From assembly GCA_947568835.1 (NCBI GenBank), contig OX387609.1, positions 14,067,708 to 14,131,707 of the forward strand: a stretch of 64,000 nucleotides of DNA, in the 5' to 3' direction. The position numbers were made by a program, and so were the translations under genes. Shown piece by piece: positions 1 through 10,992 of the stretch (position 1 is the stretch's first letter; every line of letters starts with the position of its first letter). This DNA comes from Protonemura montana. Taxonomy: Eukaryota; Arthropoda; Insecta; Plecoptera; Nemouridae. Under the pieces are notes generated by a model, which saw nothing but the letters and a program-made list of their open reading frames with translations, ran no database searches and was not told the origin of the DNA.

Positions 1-124
1 TAACTTTCATCCCTTCAACCTCTCTCCCGAACAGAACTGGTCATGTGTATGATGGTCACCCATTCAATACCTGACCCAGCGCAGTGTTGCTTAACTTTCA
101 TCCATCCAACCTCTCTCCCGAACA
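1..124 (-). repeat. 5S-like 91-bp SINE head units, cut by window edge
   Basis: Read on the minus strand this is the 91-bp unit found in the complete elements further right. It holds the 5S-type run GTTAAGCAACACTGCGCTGG, then GGTATTG(A/G)ATGGGTGACC, then the spacer with TGTTCGGGAGAGAGGTTG. About 1.4 units are visible. The SINE core would lie to the left, outside the window. Confidence 0.8.
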
Positions 125-125
125 G

Positions 126-192
126 ACTTATCTTGAAGAGCGTCTGACTGGCACTCGGGATGTCTTGGGTTCGTGCCCCGGTTTCTTTCCCT
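126..192 (+). repeat. tRNA-like fragment (B-box)
   Basis: The stretch ends in a T-arm-like run, GGGTTCGTGCCCCGG, with a B-box-like GGTTCGTGCCC. The 5' half resembles a degraded D-arm (GAGCGTCTGAC). It is probably the truncated head of a tRNA-derived SINE. I cannot assign an isotype. Confidence 0.5.
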
Positions 193-926
193 TTGATATT
201 CAAACCTCCATTCTCATTTCAATCTTCCTAAGTCAATTACTTCCAAGTTTTATCGCTTAGTAACGGCTTTTCAGTACGTTAAGTCTTTAACAAACCGTTA
301 ACAAAGAAAAAAACACAATTTAAATTGCTGTTTCCAAACAAATAACAAATTAACGAACGGTTAACTTTTAACGGAACACTAAAAAACCGGTTCAAAGTTA
401 AATTTTAAATATTTTCATAGAAAAATCAAACTCGCTGTTACTTTTTTTTTAAATTTAGTTCGAGTTTCTTTGGGCAAGTGTTAGTTGGCACTATCCCCAC
501 CAGGCTAATTGCCAAGTTTCCGGTCTAGAACGCTAATCTATGACGTCATGGCTTAGGCGACTTACACCTAACCCCGGGTTAAGCCTGGGTTTTAATGAAT
601 CAGTGAAGCCGGGCTAACTCGTCCAATGCTGGCCGGATTAAATGCTGGGCCAAACATTTCTAGTGCAGTCTTTGCTATGATTTTAAGCCAATATTGTTGG
701 GCACTTGCTGAATTAGGGACGCGATTAAAGTGGATAAGATCAAGCAATTTTCTTTGGCATTTGCCATTAGCAATTCGCTAAATTTAACTTGAAAAATCAG
801 TTGTTTTAAAATGTATGTCATCTTTCTAATTTTTGCAGAAGAGGTTTAGCACTATAACCAAGTCCTTCGCATCTGCGTTACAGCTCTTGTTTGTTTCTCA
901 GCTCTAAACGTCAGAAAAAAAAGAAG
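193..926. other. Unique AT-rich stretch, no gene seen
   Basis: There are no supported frames and no tandem structure. The only marked site is a full palindromic CRE, TGACGTCA, at 541-548. Confidence 0.6.
919..922 (-). terminator. Pol III terminator of tRNA-Leu
   Basis: Part of an eight-T run on the minus strand (A run at about 915-922 on the plus strand), a few bases past the tRNA 3' end. Confidence 0.7.
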
Positions 927-1008
927 TGGCAGCGGTGGGATTCGAACCCACGCCTCCGAAGAGACTGGTGCCTTAAACCAGCGCCTTAGACCGCTCGGCC
1001 ACGCTACC
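927..1008 (-). tRNA. tRNA-Leu (anticodon AAG)
   Basis: This is an 82-nt tRNA gene on the minus strand. The acceptor arms GGTAGCG and CGCTGCC pair over seven bases with one G-U, and are followed by discriminator A. The D-arm region reads GTGGCCGAGCGGTCTAAGGC and carries the A-box. The anticodon stem CTGGT/ACCAG encloses loop TTAAGGC, giving anticodon AAG. The variable arm is long (TCTCTTCGGAGG), as expected for a type II leucine tRNA. The T-arm has stem GTGGG/CCCAC and an exact B-box, GGTTCGAATCC. There is no intron. A run of eight T follows on the coding strand just past the 3' end and is a good Pol III terminator. All arms are intact, so this is probably a working gene and not a SINE head. 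Confidence 0.95.
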
Positions 1009-1180
1009 GATGACTTTATTAGTGTTTATAATCAATTAATTCCCAATCGAGTACTTGGGGTCAAGATATGAAGCGTGATAAGGCTGATCATATGTTCGGT
1101 TGATTGCATAATAATTATTAATCATTTATTGGAATCAAAAGGTGTTCTGTTGATAGCAAAGCTAAGAAATGTTGCGTGTT

Positions 1181-2170
1181 GATCAGCTGGCTGGATCCTA
1201 TGCTCTATCCAGGTTATTTGAGATCAGCTGGTCGGATCCTATGCTCTTTTAAGGTTATTTGAGATCAGCTGGCTGGATCCTATGCTCTATCCAGGTTATT
1301 TGAGATCAGCTGGCTGGATCCTATGCTCTATCCAGGTTATTTGAGATCAGCTGGCTGGATCCTATGCTCTATCCAGGTTATTTGAGATCAGCTGGTCGGA
1401 TCCTATGCTCTTTTAAGGTTATTTGAGATCAGCTGGCTGGATCCTATGCTCTATCCATGTTATTTGAGATCAGCTGGCTGGATCCTATGCTCTATCCAGG
1501 TTATTTGAGATCAGCTGGCTGGATCCTATGCTCTATTCAGGATATTTGAGATCAGCTGGCCGGATCCTATGCTCTATCCAGGTTATTTGAGATCAGCTGG
1601 CTGGATCCTATGCTCTATCCAGGTTATTTGAGATCAGCTGGCTGGATCCTATGCTCTATCCAGGTTATTTGAGATCAGCTGGCTGGATCCTATGCTCTAT
1701 CCAGGTTATTTGAGATCAGCTGGCTTGATCCTATGCTCTATCCAGGTTGTTTGAGATCAGCTGGCTGGATCCTATGCTCTATCCAGGTTATTTGAGATCA
1801 GCTGACTGGATCCTATGCTCTATCCAGGTTATATGAGATCAGCTGACTGGATCCTATGCTCTATCCAGGTTATATGAGATCAGCTGACTGGATCCTATGC
1901 TCTATCCAGGTTATTTGAGATCAGCTGGCTGGATCCTATGCTCTATCCAGGTTACTTGAGATCAGCTGGCTGGATCCTATGCTCTATCCAGGTTATTTGA
2001 GATCAGCTGGCTGGATCCTATGCTCTATCAAGGTTATTTGAGATCAGCTGGCTGGATCCTAGTCTCTATCCAGGTTATTTGAGATCAGCTGGCTGGATTC
2101 TATGCTCTATCAAGGTTATTTGAGATCAGCTGGCTGGATCCTATGCTCTATCCAGGTTATTTGAGGTCAG
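1181..2170 (+). repeat. 41-bp minisatellite, about 24 units
   Basis: Each unit begins GATCAGCTGGCTGGATCC and ends CCAGGTTATTTGA, with a PvuII/E-box CAGCTG and a BamHI GGATCC site. Units are 90-100% alike by eye. A diagnostic variant (GGTCGGATCC with CTCTTTTAAGG) occurs in units 2 and 6, hinting at a four-unit (164-bp) higher-order duplication. I see no coding content. Confidence 0.95.
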
Positions 2171-2523
2171 TTCCACAACAGCTCCAGTCTCCTGCTCTAG
2201 TTCCTCCGACTGCCACTAAGTGATTTGATCGCTGTTCTCTTCGCCGCGATTCGTCTTCCTGCCGGGAAGTTTTATCACTAGAGGGCGGTGGATTTACGAG
2301 CGACGGTGAGTTATTGCTTCGAGTTCTGACTCGTCATAATGATATTGTCACGTGATGGTTGTTGGGATGGTTCCCTTGGCGACCATCGGTTATCAAATAT
2401 TCACTCGCGTTCGTGCCTTCGTTTCCTGATCGCTGCAAGAGTTGGGGTGTGACGTCATCAGAGGGTGGTTTCGAGCGCGGCGCTGGTTTTTTTTTTTGGA
2501 GAAATCTGATGAATCGTGGAAAC
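2171..2523. other. Unique spacer between two minisatellites
   Basis: Moderately CpG-rich unique sequence with a full CRE palindrome TGACGTCA at 2450-2457 and a CACGTG E-box near 2350. No supported gene. Confidence 0.5.
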
Positions 2524-3096
2524 ATTGGGTTTACAGGTTTAGTCAGAGTCACAGCGCTAATGTTAAACGTCCTGTCATTGGGTTTACAGGTTTAGTCAGA
2601 GTCACAGCGCTGATGTTAAACGTCCTGTCATTGGTTTTACAGGTTTAGTCAGAGTCACAGCGCTAATGTTAATCGTCCTGTCATTGGGTTTACAGGTTTA
2701 GTCAGAGTAACAGCGCTAATGTTAAACGTCCTGCCATTGGGTTTACAGGTTTAGTCAGAGTCACAGCGCTAATGTTAAACGTCCTGTCATTGGGTTTACA
2801 GGTTTAGTCAGAGTCACAGCGCTAATGTTAAACGTCCTGTCATTGGGTTTACAGGTTTAGTCAGAGTCACAGCGCTAATGTTAAACGTCCTGTCATTGGG
2901 TTTACAGGTTTAGTCAGAGTCACAGCGCTAATGTTAAACGTCCTGCCATTTGGTTCACAGGTTTAGTCAGAGTCACAGCACTAATGTTAAACGTCCTGTC
3001 ATTGGGTTTACAGGTTTAGTCAGAGTCACAGCGCTAATGTTAAACGTCCTGTTATTGGGTTTACAGGTTTAGTCAGAGTCACAGCGCCAATGTTAA
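2524..3096 (+). repeat. 53-bp minisatellite, about 10.8 units
   Basis: The unit runs from ATTGGGTTTACAGGTTTAG through CAGAGTCACAGCGCTAATG to TTAAACGTCCTGTC. Units differ by scattered point changes only. Short open frames across it are by-products of the repeat. Confidence 0.95.
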
Positions 3097-3280
3097 TTAG
3101 TCTTTGCAAATATACCTTCTGAAATCCAGTATAACAATGAAAATGATCCGAAATTTTTTTTAGTTTTTTCTCTATTTACGATAAACATGTATCGATATTT
3201 TGAGTTGTTTTTACTGATTTGAAAATCGCTATCACAGCTACTATTACCACGTGTTGCTGGCCTCGTTTGCTCAGCAGAAC

Positions 3281-3324
3281 TTTTAACATTAGCACTGCTA
3301 CTCTGATTAAACCTATAAATCCAA
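3281..3324 (-). repeat. Isolated inverted relic of the 53-bp unit
   Basis: Read on the minus strand this is a diverged copy of most of the 53-bp unit: TTGGATTTATAGGTTTAATC, then CAGAGTAGCAGTGCTAATG, then TTAA. It lies about 185 bp beyond the array end, in opposite orientation. Confidence 0.75.
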
Positions 3325-3591
3325 AGTTTACTCAAAGTTTTTCTAGGTTTTGCATAGAGGATTAGTTGTTTTCTCAATCATAATATTAATATCATAACAA
3401 TGTAGTTTATTTTAATTATCATTCGCTTGCCAAGAGTAATCCCGAGCTTAGAATCTGGTTTTACTTGACACCCGATGAATTATTTAGGTAAACATTTCAT
3501 TTTTTTTTCATATGAACTGTCGTTGAAACAATTGTGCCCCAAACTTTGAAACTTGCAAGCCTTTGTACGTCAACAGATAAACTTGTTGAAT

Positions 3592-3652
3592 ACAATAAAT
3601 CTCGGACGCGCTCGACTCGTGAGTGCGCCGGGTTCGTGTCCCAGTACATGTG
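3592..3652 (+). repeat. tRNA-like fragment (B-box)
   Basis: Contains CGCTCGACTCGTGAGTGCGC followed by CGGGTTCGTGTCCCAG, which looks like the 3' half of a tRNA-derived SINE head. The A-box half is not clear. Confidence 0.4.
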
Positions 3653-3682
3653 CACTCATATTTCAAAACATTGTCACTGTCT

Positions 3683-3696
3683 CCCCCCCCCCCCCC
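3683..3696. repeat. Poly-C tract
   Basis: Fourteen consecutive C; simple repeat. Confidence 0.9.
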
Positions 3697-3849
3697 TTTA
3701 CAAGCGATCCCAATCCAGAGAGCGGTGAATGGTGGGAGAAGGGAACTGAATTACATTTTTCAGAACATTCTGTCCGCTTCAAAAAAAAAAAAAAATTACA
3801 ACTGATTTTTTGAACGCTTCGTAAATCCATTATTTTTTTCAAAACAGTG

Positions 3850-3885
3850 CTAAGGTTAGATAAATTAGATATGAGTCTAAGAACA
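3850..3885 (-). mobile_element. Terminal scrap of foldback family M1
   Basis: GTGCTAAGGTTAGATAAATT followed by AGATATGAGTCTAAGAACA matches the outer end of the M1 element (compare 23209-23240). Only the end is present. Confidence 0.5.
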
Positions 3886-4082
3886 ATAACTCCGCTCGTT
3901 GGCGGCCATGTTTGCCAGAGACAGGGCTGATTTAAGAACATGGTCTTTGGTTATTTTAACACCAATAATGTACATTTCGCTTGTAATCCACAATAAGACA
4001 GAATCAATATCTGCAAGTCTTGCAACTGAAGTCTACCATTACCATCACAGTGCAAACATTTACTGTAAAACTGTGCTTGTAG

Positions 4083-4112
4083 CTCACGGGAATCGAACAC
4101 CAGTCTTTTGTA
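4083..4112 (-). repeat. tRNA-like B-box fragment
   Basis: On the minus strand, GGTGTTCGATTCCCGTGAGC resembles a T-arm with B-box. The rest of a tRNA is not recognisable. Confidence 0.35.
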
Positions 4113-4253
4113 TTTCAGTGACATACATTCTTGTCTCCACGCTGAAATTGGCAATATCGAAAAAAATGTAAGTCAATTAAAATCTGCATTTTTTGATAAC
4201 TAGATATGAGTATATGTCGTTTTACAAGGATATTTAATCAGAATATTGATTAT

Positions 4254-4610
4254 TTAAAGCCCACCTCGAGATTCAGGAGAAATTTTGACCGGAATCCATG
4301 ACAACTCCCTCGCCACCAGCACTCTCTGCAAGCCAACACACCAAACAGCAATCGCCCCCCCCCCTAACCCCCTCCGCACCACACCCCACCCATTCGACGA
4401 CGTGTCAACATCAACGTCCACACAAAAATAAACCGACGGCGATTTGCAAATGCACGAACCGTGTCGCGCTTGGATTAAACGACGTCGCTTGTCCAGTGCG
4501 CCCCGCACGCGTCCCCCGAGACATTCCTGGCGTCCCGACGCTGCCGACGCCGATGTTTTGACGGCTCGTCGAGGGATTTTAAGTCGGTAGGGTGACCGGG
4601 GTGTGGACAT
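4254..4610. other. GC- and CpG-rich block, no gene recognised
   Basis: This block stands out from AT-rich surroundings and has many CpG. An open frame spans it on the minus strand, but its translation is low-complexity (Arg/Gly/Val-rich) and has no recognisable domain, so I do not call it a gene. A CpG-rich island or a decayed repeat are both possible. Confidence 0.35.
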
Positions 4611-4826
4611 GGTTGGTTTGCTTCTTAAAAGTATGCAGAATACTTTGCTTTCAAGTGTTGACCATGTTTAGGGGTGAAAACCATTGAGAAATTAGCGCTA
4701 GCACCTGATTTTTGCAAGTGTTTGCCATTAAAACCACCCTTAAGTACAACCTCTTAACACGACCTTATTCAGTATTGAATATCTCTTGTTCTTACACTGG
4801 CAGGAACAGAAAATTAACTATTTATA

Positions 4827-4990
4827 GTTTTTAGACTCATGTCCTCTTTATCTACCTTCAGTACCTACTAGTTTTGAAGTGAAATATATTTGAGTACAGT
4901 GATTTTTTAATGCTAAGTGAAAACATCTAATTTTCCAGACGTTTTGCAGCCTATGCCAGTTGACAGTAGTTGTGATATTTCTCCATTTGA
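4827..4990 (+). mobile_element. Degenerate copy of foldback family M1
   Basis: Begins TTTTTAGACTCATGTC and continues through TTTTTAATGCTAAGTGAAAA and CAGACGTTTTGCAGC, in the same order as the better copies at 22700 and 46971. It is strongly diverged. Confidence 0.6.
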
Positions 4991-5160
4991 ATAGTTTTGG
5001 CGGGAAGAGGGCGGAGCCAGACTAAACAACACTTGTTTCTGATTGGTTAATTTTTGTTTAGTTTTTTTAAACTTTTGACCGTTTAATCGTCGGGGGCGGC
5101 GATTTCATTTAGCACCCCCTGGTGAAGAACATTAGGTTGGTGTTTTGGAGACACCGACTT

Positions 5161-5225
5161 AGCGTGAGGTGATCCTTGTTAAGCAACAAAGGGTTGGGCA
5201 ATATCTTAGATGGGTGACCCTCGTG
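5161..5225 (+). repeat. Solitary degenerate 5S-like head
   Basis: GTTAAGCAACAAAGGGTTGG followed by CTTAGATGGGTGACC retains the A-box and C-box spacing of 5S rRNA. It has no core or tail next to it. Confidence 0.65.
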
Positions 5226-5395
5226 TAAGTGAGTTAGTTATATTCGGGGAAACTTTGGGTCATAAGGGATTGAAAATATAGCAACACTTTCCACAATCTT
5301 ACCAACCACGACGTCCCAAAATAGCACTAAAGCCAACCTATCAATTTTTTGCAAACAACTGAACGTATTTTATTTTTAGGAACACAAATAACCTC

Positions 5396-5530
5396 TTGGT
5401 TATTGGTCAACAACAATGACAGGTGAAGATCGGGGTTCGATTCTCAGTTTGGTAACCAATGTTTGAGATGTTATTAGTGTTCCTAATACTAAAATACTGT
5501 GCGCATTGCAAGCATTTGCAATTTTAACCA
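5396..5530 (+). mobile_element. tRNA-derived element M2 (tRNA-like head plus tail)
   Basis: A tRNA-like 3' half with B-box (AAGATCGGGGTTCGATTCTC) is followed by a tail: TTTGAGATGTTATTAGTGTT, then GCGCATTGCAAGCATTTGCA. The same tail recurs at 15515, 18967, 43642, 43800 and 47857. Flank repeats are not evident. Confidence 0.65.
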
Positions 5531-6279
5531 AATGTCAAGAACAGAACGCTTTTGAAGAGAACTCTTTGGCCCAATCTGCAATAATTCTTTGCAAGTGAGG
5601 ACCAGTTACACATGGTTTGAGCTAGAGGGCATTTACTTGCAACAGACAAATTGTACTATGTCCAGAAAAGCAAATCACATCAATAGTTGTGATATTGCCA
5701 ATAAAATGTCCCCAGAATTTTCCCCGAAACGGTCCACTCGTGGATAGGGGTGGGAGAGTCACCCCGTCTCGTATCGTCCCGACCTCGGAATGTGTAAACT
5801 CGCGACCGTCGCCCCCTTCCCAAGTGACGTTACGGCCGAGAAGAATTCCACTGGGTTCTTGACATGGGGCAAGATTACCCTATGAGGTTGGGGCGTTCAG
5901 ACACAACTCTTGAAAACTGAGCCGGGGGCGTTGGGTGTCAATCGTTTTGCGTCGTTTTGTTGGAGGGTGATGTGTTATATGGCCCATGGTTTTTACACCC
6001 GCTTACAATCTCTGATTCCAAGACGGATTTCCTTCTGAAAATGTCATAGATGGCTAGAAATTAAAATATAAATCACTGGGAAATTATTATTAAAATTCTG
6101 ATCTGCTTCCTTGTTCGTATTCCCTTAGGAAGATCTTCTGCATAAGTGAACGCCAGTGAGTAGCCAAACATAAAGCTGTACAACAATTGTTAAATTGCAA
6201 GGTTTGTTAATTTTCTGTTGATTTCATAAGATATAAAACCAGGAAGTGAAGAAAAGAACGGTGCTAGACTGAAAAAAAG
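5531..6279. other. Unique stretch, no gene seen
   Basis: Mixed composition with a GC-richer, CpG-bearing section at about 5720-5960. No supported frame or repeat. Confidence 0.5.
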
Positions 6280-6358
6280 TCCCGATACAAGAACCTGGGA
6301 CCTCCCGATCGCCGGCCAGGTGCTGTACCTTTAGAGCTATCCAGTCATACAGATACGA
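6280..6358 (-). repeat. Solitary tRNA-like sequence related to the 70-bp tRNA-like arrays
   Basis: On the minus strand: GACTGGATAGCTCTAAAGG (A-box side), then GGCCGGCGATCGGGAGGTCC, then CAGGTTCTTG where a B-box should be. The segment CGGGAGGTCCCAGGTTC is shared with the 70-bp arrays at 13968 and 48698. This looks like a decayed single copy of the same tRNA-derived SINE head. Confidence 0.6.
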
Positions 6359-6360
6359 GC

Positions 6361-7076
6361 TTCGCTGGGCTGGACACGGAATCTCCTCAATTAACACTTT
6401 CATTTTCTTTGTTTTCAGTAATAAATATTGCATTATACATGAGAAGTTTTTCATGTCTTAGTTTTTATTTCGTTGAACGCTGTCTTCAGCAAGACAAATG
6501 CTAGTCTTTGAGGCATTTGAACGCTCTGATCCTCTTGTTTTTCTTGGGTTCTAAGATGCAAATCCCTCGTGTTTTGAGACATTGTTGCAATTTGTCTGTT
6601 GTTAAGGGGGATGGAGGAGGGGCATTGGACGTTGGATTAAAGACCAATATGTCACTTGTGCCCCTCTATGTCTGGGAAGGGGTCAGCCAGGGCAGTGTCT
6701 TCAAGGGGTCGGGAAATGAGATCGTCTTGAGACAGCGTTTGGGGTAAAAGGTCGAAGGGTGTCAAATGAACGACTTAAAGTTGACTGGACATTCCGATGT
6801 CAGGGTTTGCTCTTCTGGAGGGAGGCGTTTCTCTCACTGTTTGGTTGGGGAGAACGTTGTTCGTGTAAATTTCTCAAAAAACAGGTTAGTAAGTTCTGGC
6901 ACGTTCAAATTTTATAGTAAAAATAAAAAATAAAATATATGCAGAGTGGTTTTTATGAATTTTTGGGGATGACACGTTCATGAGTTGTAATTTATGATGA
7001 TATCTAATAATATCTTCTTGCTACCGTTCAAATACAGTTTTTTTTTCAAGTTATTTAACACTTTTTTCTTAGTATG
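6361..7076. other. Unique stretch, no gene seen
   Basis: No recognisable gene or tandem repeat. G-rich patches lie around 6600-6720. Confidence 0.5.
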
Positions 7077-7235
7077 GTTTTTAGACTCATGTCTAACTTA
7101 ATTTCACCTAAATACTAGTTTTGAAAAAAAAGCTATTTACCACTGGCTTTTGAATGCTAAGTAAAAAGCAAACAAATTTCCCCGACATTTCGCTACTTAC
7201 ACCTGTTACCTGTGATCGCAGTTCTGACATAGTTC
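7077..7235 (+). mobile_element. Diverged copy of foldback family M1
   Basis: TTTTTAGACTCATGTCTAAC, then GGCTTTTGAATGCTAAGTAA, then CCCCGACATTTCGCTACTTA. This matches the order of motifs in one M1 arm. Confidence 0.7.
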
Positions 7236-8176
7236 CAATTTTACTTAGTTAAACTTTAGTTAGTATGTTTTATCTTCTTATTTATTATGAATATTATTAC
7301 TATTATTGCAATGTGTATTTTAATGTGTTATTTTATTATGTAACATTATAAATGAACTGAGGAGTCTATTATCCAGTTACCAGTTTGTGAATTACACAGG
7401 CAATAAATAAATAAATTAAATTGAAAAAAAAACTTCACAAAACCAGCACACTTTACATTTTCGATATAAAATTACCCCAAATTTTTTAATTATTAAAGAG
7501 GGGCGCTTATCCAAAAAACCTCCACCATAATCTTAAAAAACTGTTTTCAAAATCCCCAGCAAACATCAACGTACACACCTGTAAGTCAAAAGGGCAAATC
7601 AGTCAACAAACCTCACAAACACACATCGATCTTCCCCAATCAGGTTCAACAAGTACCTATATTCCTCTCCACACAGGTATTTCTAAGCAATAACAACATT
7701 TCCTGACTCGATCCAAGCAGCCAAGAGGTTCTGCTGGCATTTTCCGACTGCTAGAAAGTCTAAATTTAGCCCAAGCAAACCGTTCTTGCCCCGTGTCGAG
7801 TGACCATCTTTCACTGATTATTAATTGAGCTGTGCCTTGGCAATGAATCGCCCAGTGAAGTCCTGTGTCCTGCGATCCCAACAAACCACCACCAGACTCT
7901 ACTGTCATTTATCAACTCAACATTTCACAATCACTTTTTCTAAGAAAACTTGAAAAACAGCGTCTCATCAACACGGAACAAGTTTTTTTACCCAAGACGA
8001 CAAGAAGTACGACCAAGAGGCGCCAAGATGTTTCTCTTAAAAAACGTGTTTAATTTTTTTCAGGAGACAAACTTTGCTACTTGATTATTATTACACATAC
8101 TTTATCAAAACTCTCATCATTTTGTATCAAATCAAACCTTGGTTTAATATATTTAGTAATACTTATTTGTATGCGC
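7236..8176. other. AT-rich unique stretch
   Basis: Strongly AT-rich between 7240 and 7500, with an AATA-type simple repeat near 7403. No gene recognised. Confidence 0.5.
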
Positions 8177-9550
8177 GGTCTTGCCTACTTGGTCTCGGTC
8201 TTGCCAACTTGGTCTCGGTCTTGCCTACTTGGTCTCAGTCTTGCCTACTTGGTCTTGCCTACTTGGTCTCTGTCTTGCCTACTTGGTCTCGGTCTTGCCT
8301 ACTTGGTCTTGGTCTTACCTACTTGGTCTCGGTCTTGCCTACTTGGTCTCAGTCTTGCCTACTTGGTCTCGGTCTTGCCTACTTGGTCTTGCCTACTTGG
8401 TCTTGCCTACTTGGTCTTGGTCTTACCTACTTGGTCTCGGTCTTGCCTACTTGGTCTCAGTCTTGCCTACTTGGTCTTGGTCTTGCCTACTTGGTCTCGG
8501 TCTTGCCTACTTGGTCTTGGTCTTGCCTACTTGGTCTCGGTCTTGCCTACTTGGTCTCGGTCTTGCCTACTTGGTCTCAGTCTTGCCTACTTGGTCTCAG
8601 TCTTGCCTACTTGGTCTCGGTCTTGCCTACTTGGTCTCGGTCTTGCCTACTTGGTCTCGGTCTTACCTACTTGGTCACGGTCTTGCCTAATTGGTCTTGG
8701 TCTTGCCTACTTGGTCACGGTCTTGCCTACTTAGTCTCGGTCTTGCCTACTTGGTCTTCGTCTTACCTACTTGGTCTTGGTCTTGCCTACTAGGTCTAGG
8801 TCTTGCCTACTTGGTCTCGGTCTTGCCTACTTGGTCTTGGTCTTACCTACTTGGTCTTGGTCTTGCTTACTTGGTCTAGGTCTTGTCTACTTGGTCTCGG
8901 TCTTGTCTACTTGGTCTCGGTCTTGCCTACTTGGTCTCGGTCTTACCTACTTGGTCCTGGTCTTGCCTACTTGGTCTCGGTCTTACCTACTTGGTCTCGG
9001 TCTTGCCTACTTGGTCACGGTCTTGCCTACTTGGTCTTGGTCTTGCCTACTTGGTCACGGTCTTGCCTACTTGGTCTCGGTCTTACCTTCTTGGTCTCGG
9101 TCTTGCCTACTTGGTCTCTGTCTTGCCTACTTGGTCTCGGTCTTGCCTACTTGGTCTCGGTCTTGTCTACTTGGTCACGGTCTTGCCAACTTGGTCTCGG
9201 TCTTGCCTACTTGGTCTAGGTCTTGCCTACTTGGTCTCGGTCTTACCTACTTGGTCACGGTCTTGCCTACTTGGTCTCGGTCTTGCCTACTTGGTCTTGG
9301 TCTTGCCTACTTGGTCTCGGTCTTGCCTACTTGGTCTCGGTCTTGCCTACTTGGTCTTGGTCTTGCCTACTTGGTCTCGGTCTTGCCTACTTGGTCTCGG
9401 TCGTGCCTACTTGGTCTCGGTCTTGCCTACTTGGTCTCGGTCTTGCCTACTTGGTCTCGGTCTTGCCTACTTGGTCTAGGTCTTGCCTACTTGGTCTCGG
9501 TCTTGCCTACTTGCTGTCGGTCTTGCCTACTTGGTCTCGGTCTTGCCTAC
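8177..9550 (+). repeat. 20-bp minisatellite, about 68 units
   Basis: The unit is TCTTGCCTACTTGGTCTCGG, with variants CTTGG, CACGG, CTAGG and CTCAG at its end. A few 15-bp short units (TCTTGCCTACTTGGT) occur near 8245 and 8386-8415. Twenty is not a multiple of three and no frame carries a stop, so all three plus-strand frames stay open with a 20-residue period (LAYLVSVLPTWSRSCLLGLG). That is a property of the repeat and not evidence of a protein. Confidence 0.97.
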
Positions 9551-10254
9551 CAAGAACTCTAGACCACATGAAAATGGTCAACGAAGACTGGTATTCAAAC
9601 CTTGCATGACTATTGTTGAGAAAGAAGATTATAAAAGCTGTCATCACTAGACTTTATAAAGCGTATGACTGTTGCATTGCTCCACGCATTCATCTCTCCA
9701 ACCTTCGACATGAAGGAGCTCTGGAAAAAGGAGCGGGCTTCGACTTACTCGCTCCCAAGAAGCACATTCTTACGCGAGCGCTGTTTGAGAGTTGGCTGCT
9801 CACGTCCCAACTCTAAACCTGCCTATGGTTTGTACACAATTGAGATACATGCCCGTGTATCGAGCGGTTTCATGGCAACAGTGCTATAATATATCCTTTA
9901 TAACTGAGGTGCACAAAGTTTTCATCACTTCCAAGATGTAATGTTTACATTTGAAACGTGGCTGTGTTGTCGAATGTTTATTTCCTTTCCCGGTGGGTCG
10001 GGGCTGAGGTAAAGTTCACTGGTTTTACCTATGAGTTGGCAACACAGCTTAGATGGTCGAGTCGAGACGGGTTGAAATGTTGACACCTGACAAGATGGAC
10101 ATGAATCGAACAAATACCCTCCTGGTTGAAGCTTGGAAAGCTTAAAACTCTCCGAACCTTTGATTTAAGGGTAAAGTAGATTTTTAGGCCTAGCTAGGTG
10201 AATGAAAAAACATGACAGTAGCTGTTTAAAAGAATCTCCAAAGTAATTCAAACA
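9551..10254. other. Unique stretch, no gene seen
   Basis: Mixed sequence with no supported frame or repeat. Confidence 0.5.
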
Positions 10255-10622
10255 TTTTCAAAAATAAGTTGGATCTCTAGCTCACAGAAACATCTGAATT
10301 TCATTGCATGTGATTGAAAGTCGTCATGGCAACAGTTTCAACAAAATGTTCAACTATAAGTTGGATCTCTAGCTCACAGAAACATCTGAATTTCATTGCA
10401 TGTGATTGAAAGTCGTCATGGCAACAGTTTCAACAAAATGTTCAACTGTAAGTTGGATCTTCAGCTCGCAGAAACATCTGAATTTCACTGCATGTGATTG
10501 GAAGTCGTTATGGCAACAGTTTCAACAAAATTTTGAACTATAAGTTGGATCTCTAGCTCACAGAAACATCTGAATTTCACTGCATGTGATTGGAAGTCGT
10601 CATGGCAACAGTTTCAACAAAA
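10255..10622 (+). repeat. 92-bp repeat family (non-5S), 4 units
   Basis: The unit includes AACTATAAGTTGGATCTCTA, GCTCACAGAAACATCTGAAT and GTCGTCATGGCAACAGTTTC. It is the same family as the array at 26719-27546. Both arrays are followed by GTAAAAC(C/T)GGACCTAAG, so the repeat probably sits inside a larger dispersed element. Confidence 0.95.
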
Positions 10623-10992
10623 AATCCTCAGTAAAACCGGACCTAAGGAAGCATAGAACGGTTGGACAGTGTCATTTCAATCGTCGTCTCGTCTCAGGTA
10701 TTTTGTCATAGTTTAAGTATTGAGTTTTTAGACAACGTCCAACTTTAACGAGCTGTTTAGCAAAGTTAAGTGCCGGTTATATAACGTTGCCATTGGTGAT
10801 GACAAGTTAATGTAGGCCCTAAACGAACACATAAACATCACGAAACTTGTGTAAATCATCGTTGTCATGACAACTGCACTAAATCGATCGATATCGATTC
10901 CCGTGCATAATCGTTTTGCAAACTAACATCACGACACCCGTTCCGTTGCCATAGCTACCTGTCTTGCCAGGATTTAAGATGCCTAAACATCT

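Noticed and set aside
1181..2170. tRNA D-arm origin of the 41-bp unit (TGGATAGAGCAT on minus strand)
   Set aside because: Only a 12-base resemblance, with no B-box or T-arm. Not enough to claim descent.
4254..4610. 118-codon minus-strand gene in the GC-rich block
   Set aside because: GC-rich sequence lowers stop frequency. The translation is low-complexity and has no recognisable motif.
8074..9609. Hydrophobic repeat protein from the 20-bp array
   Set aside because: Three overlapping frames are equally open; starts fall at random variant positions.
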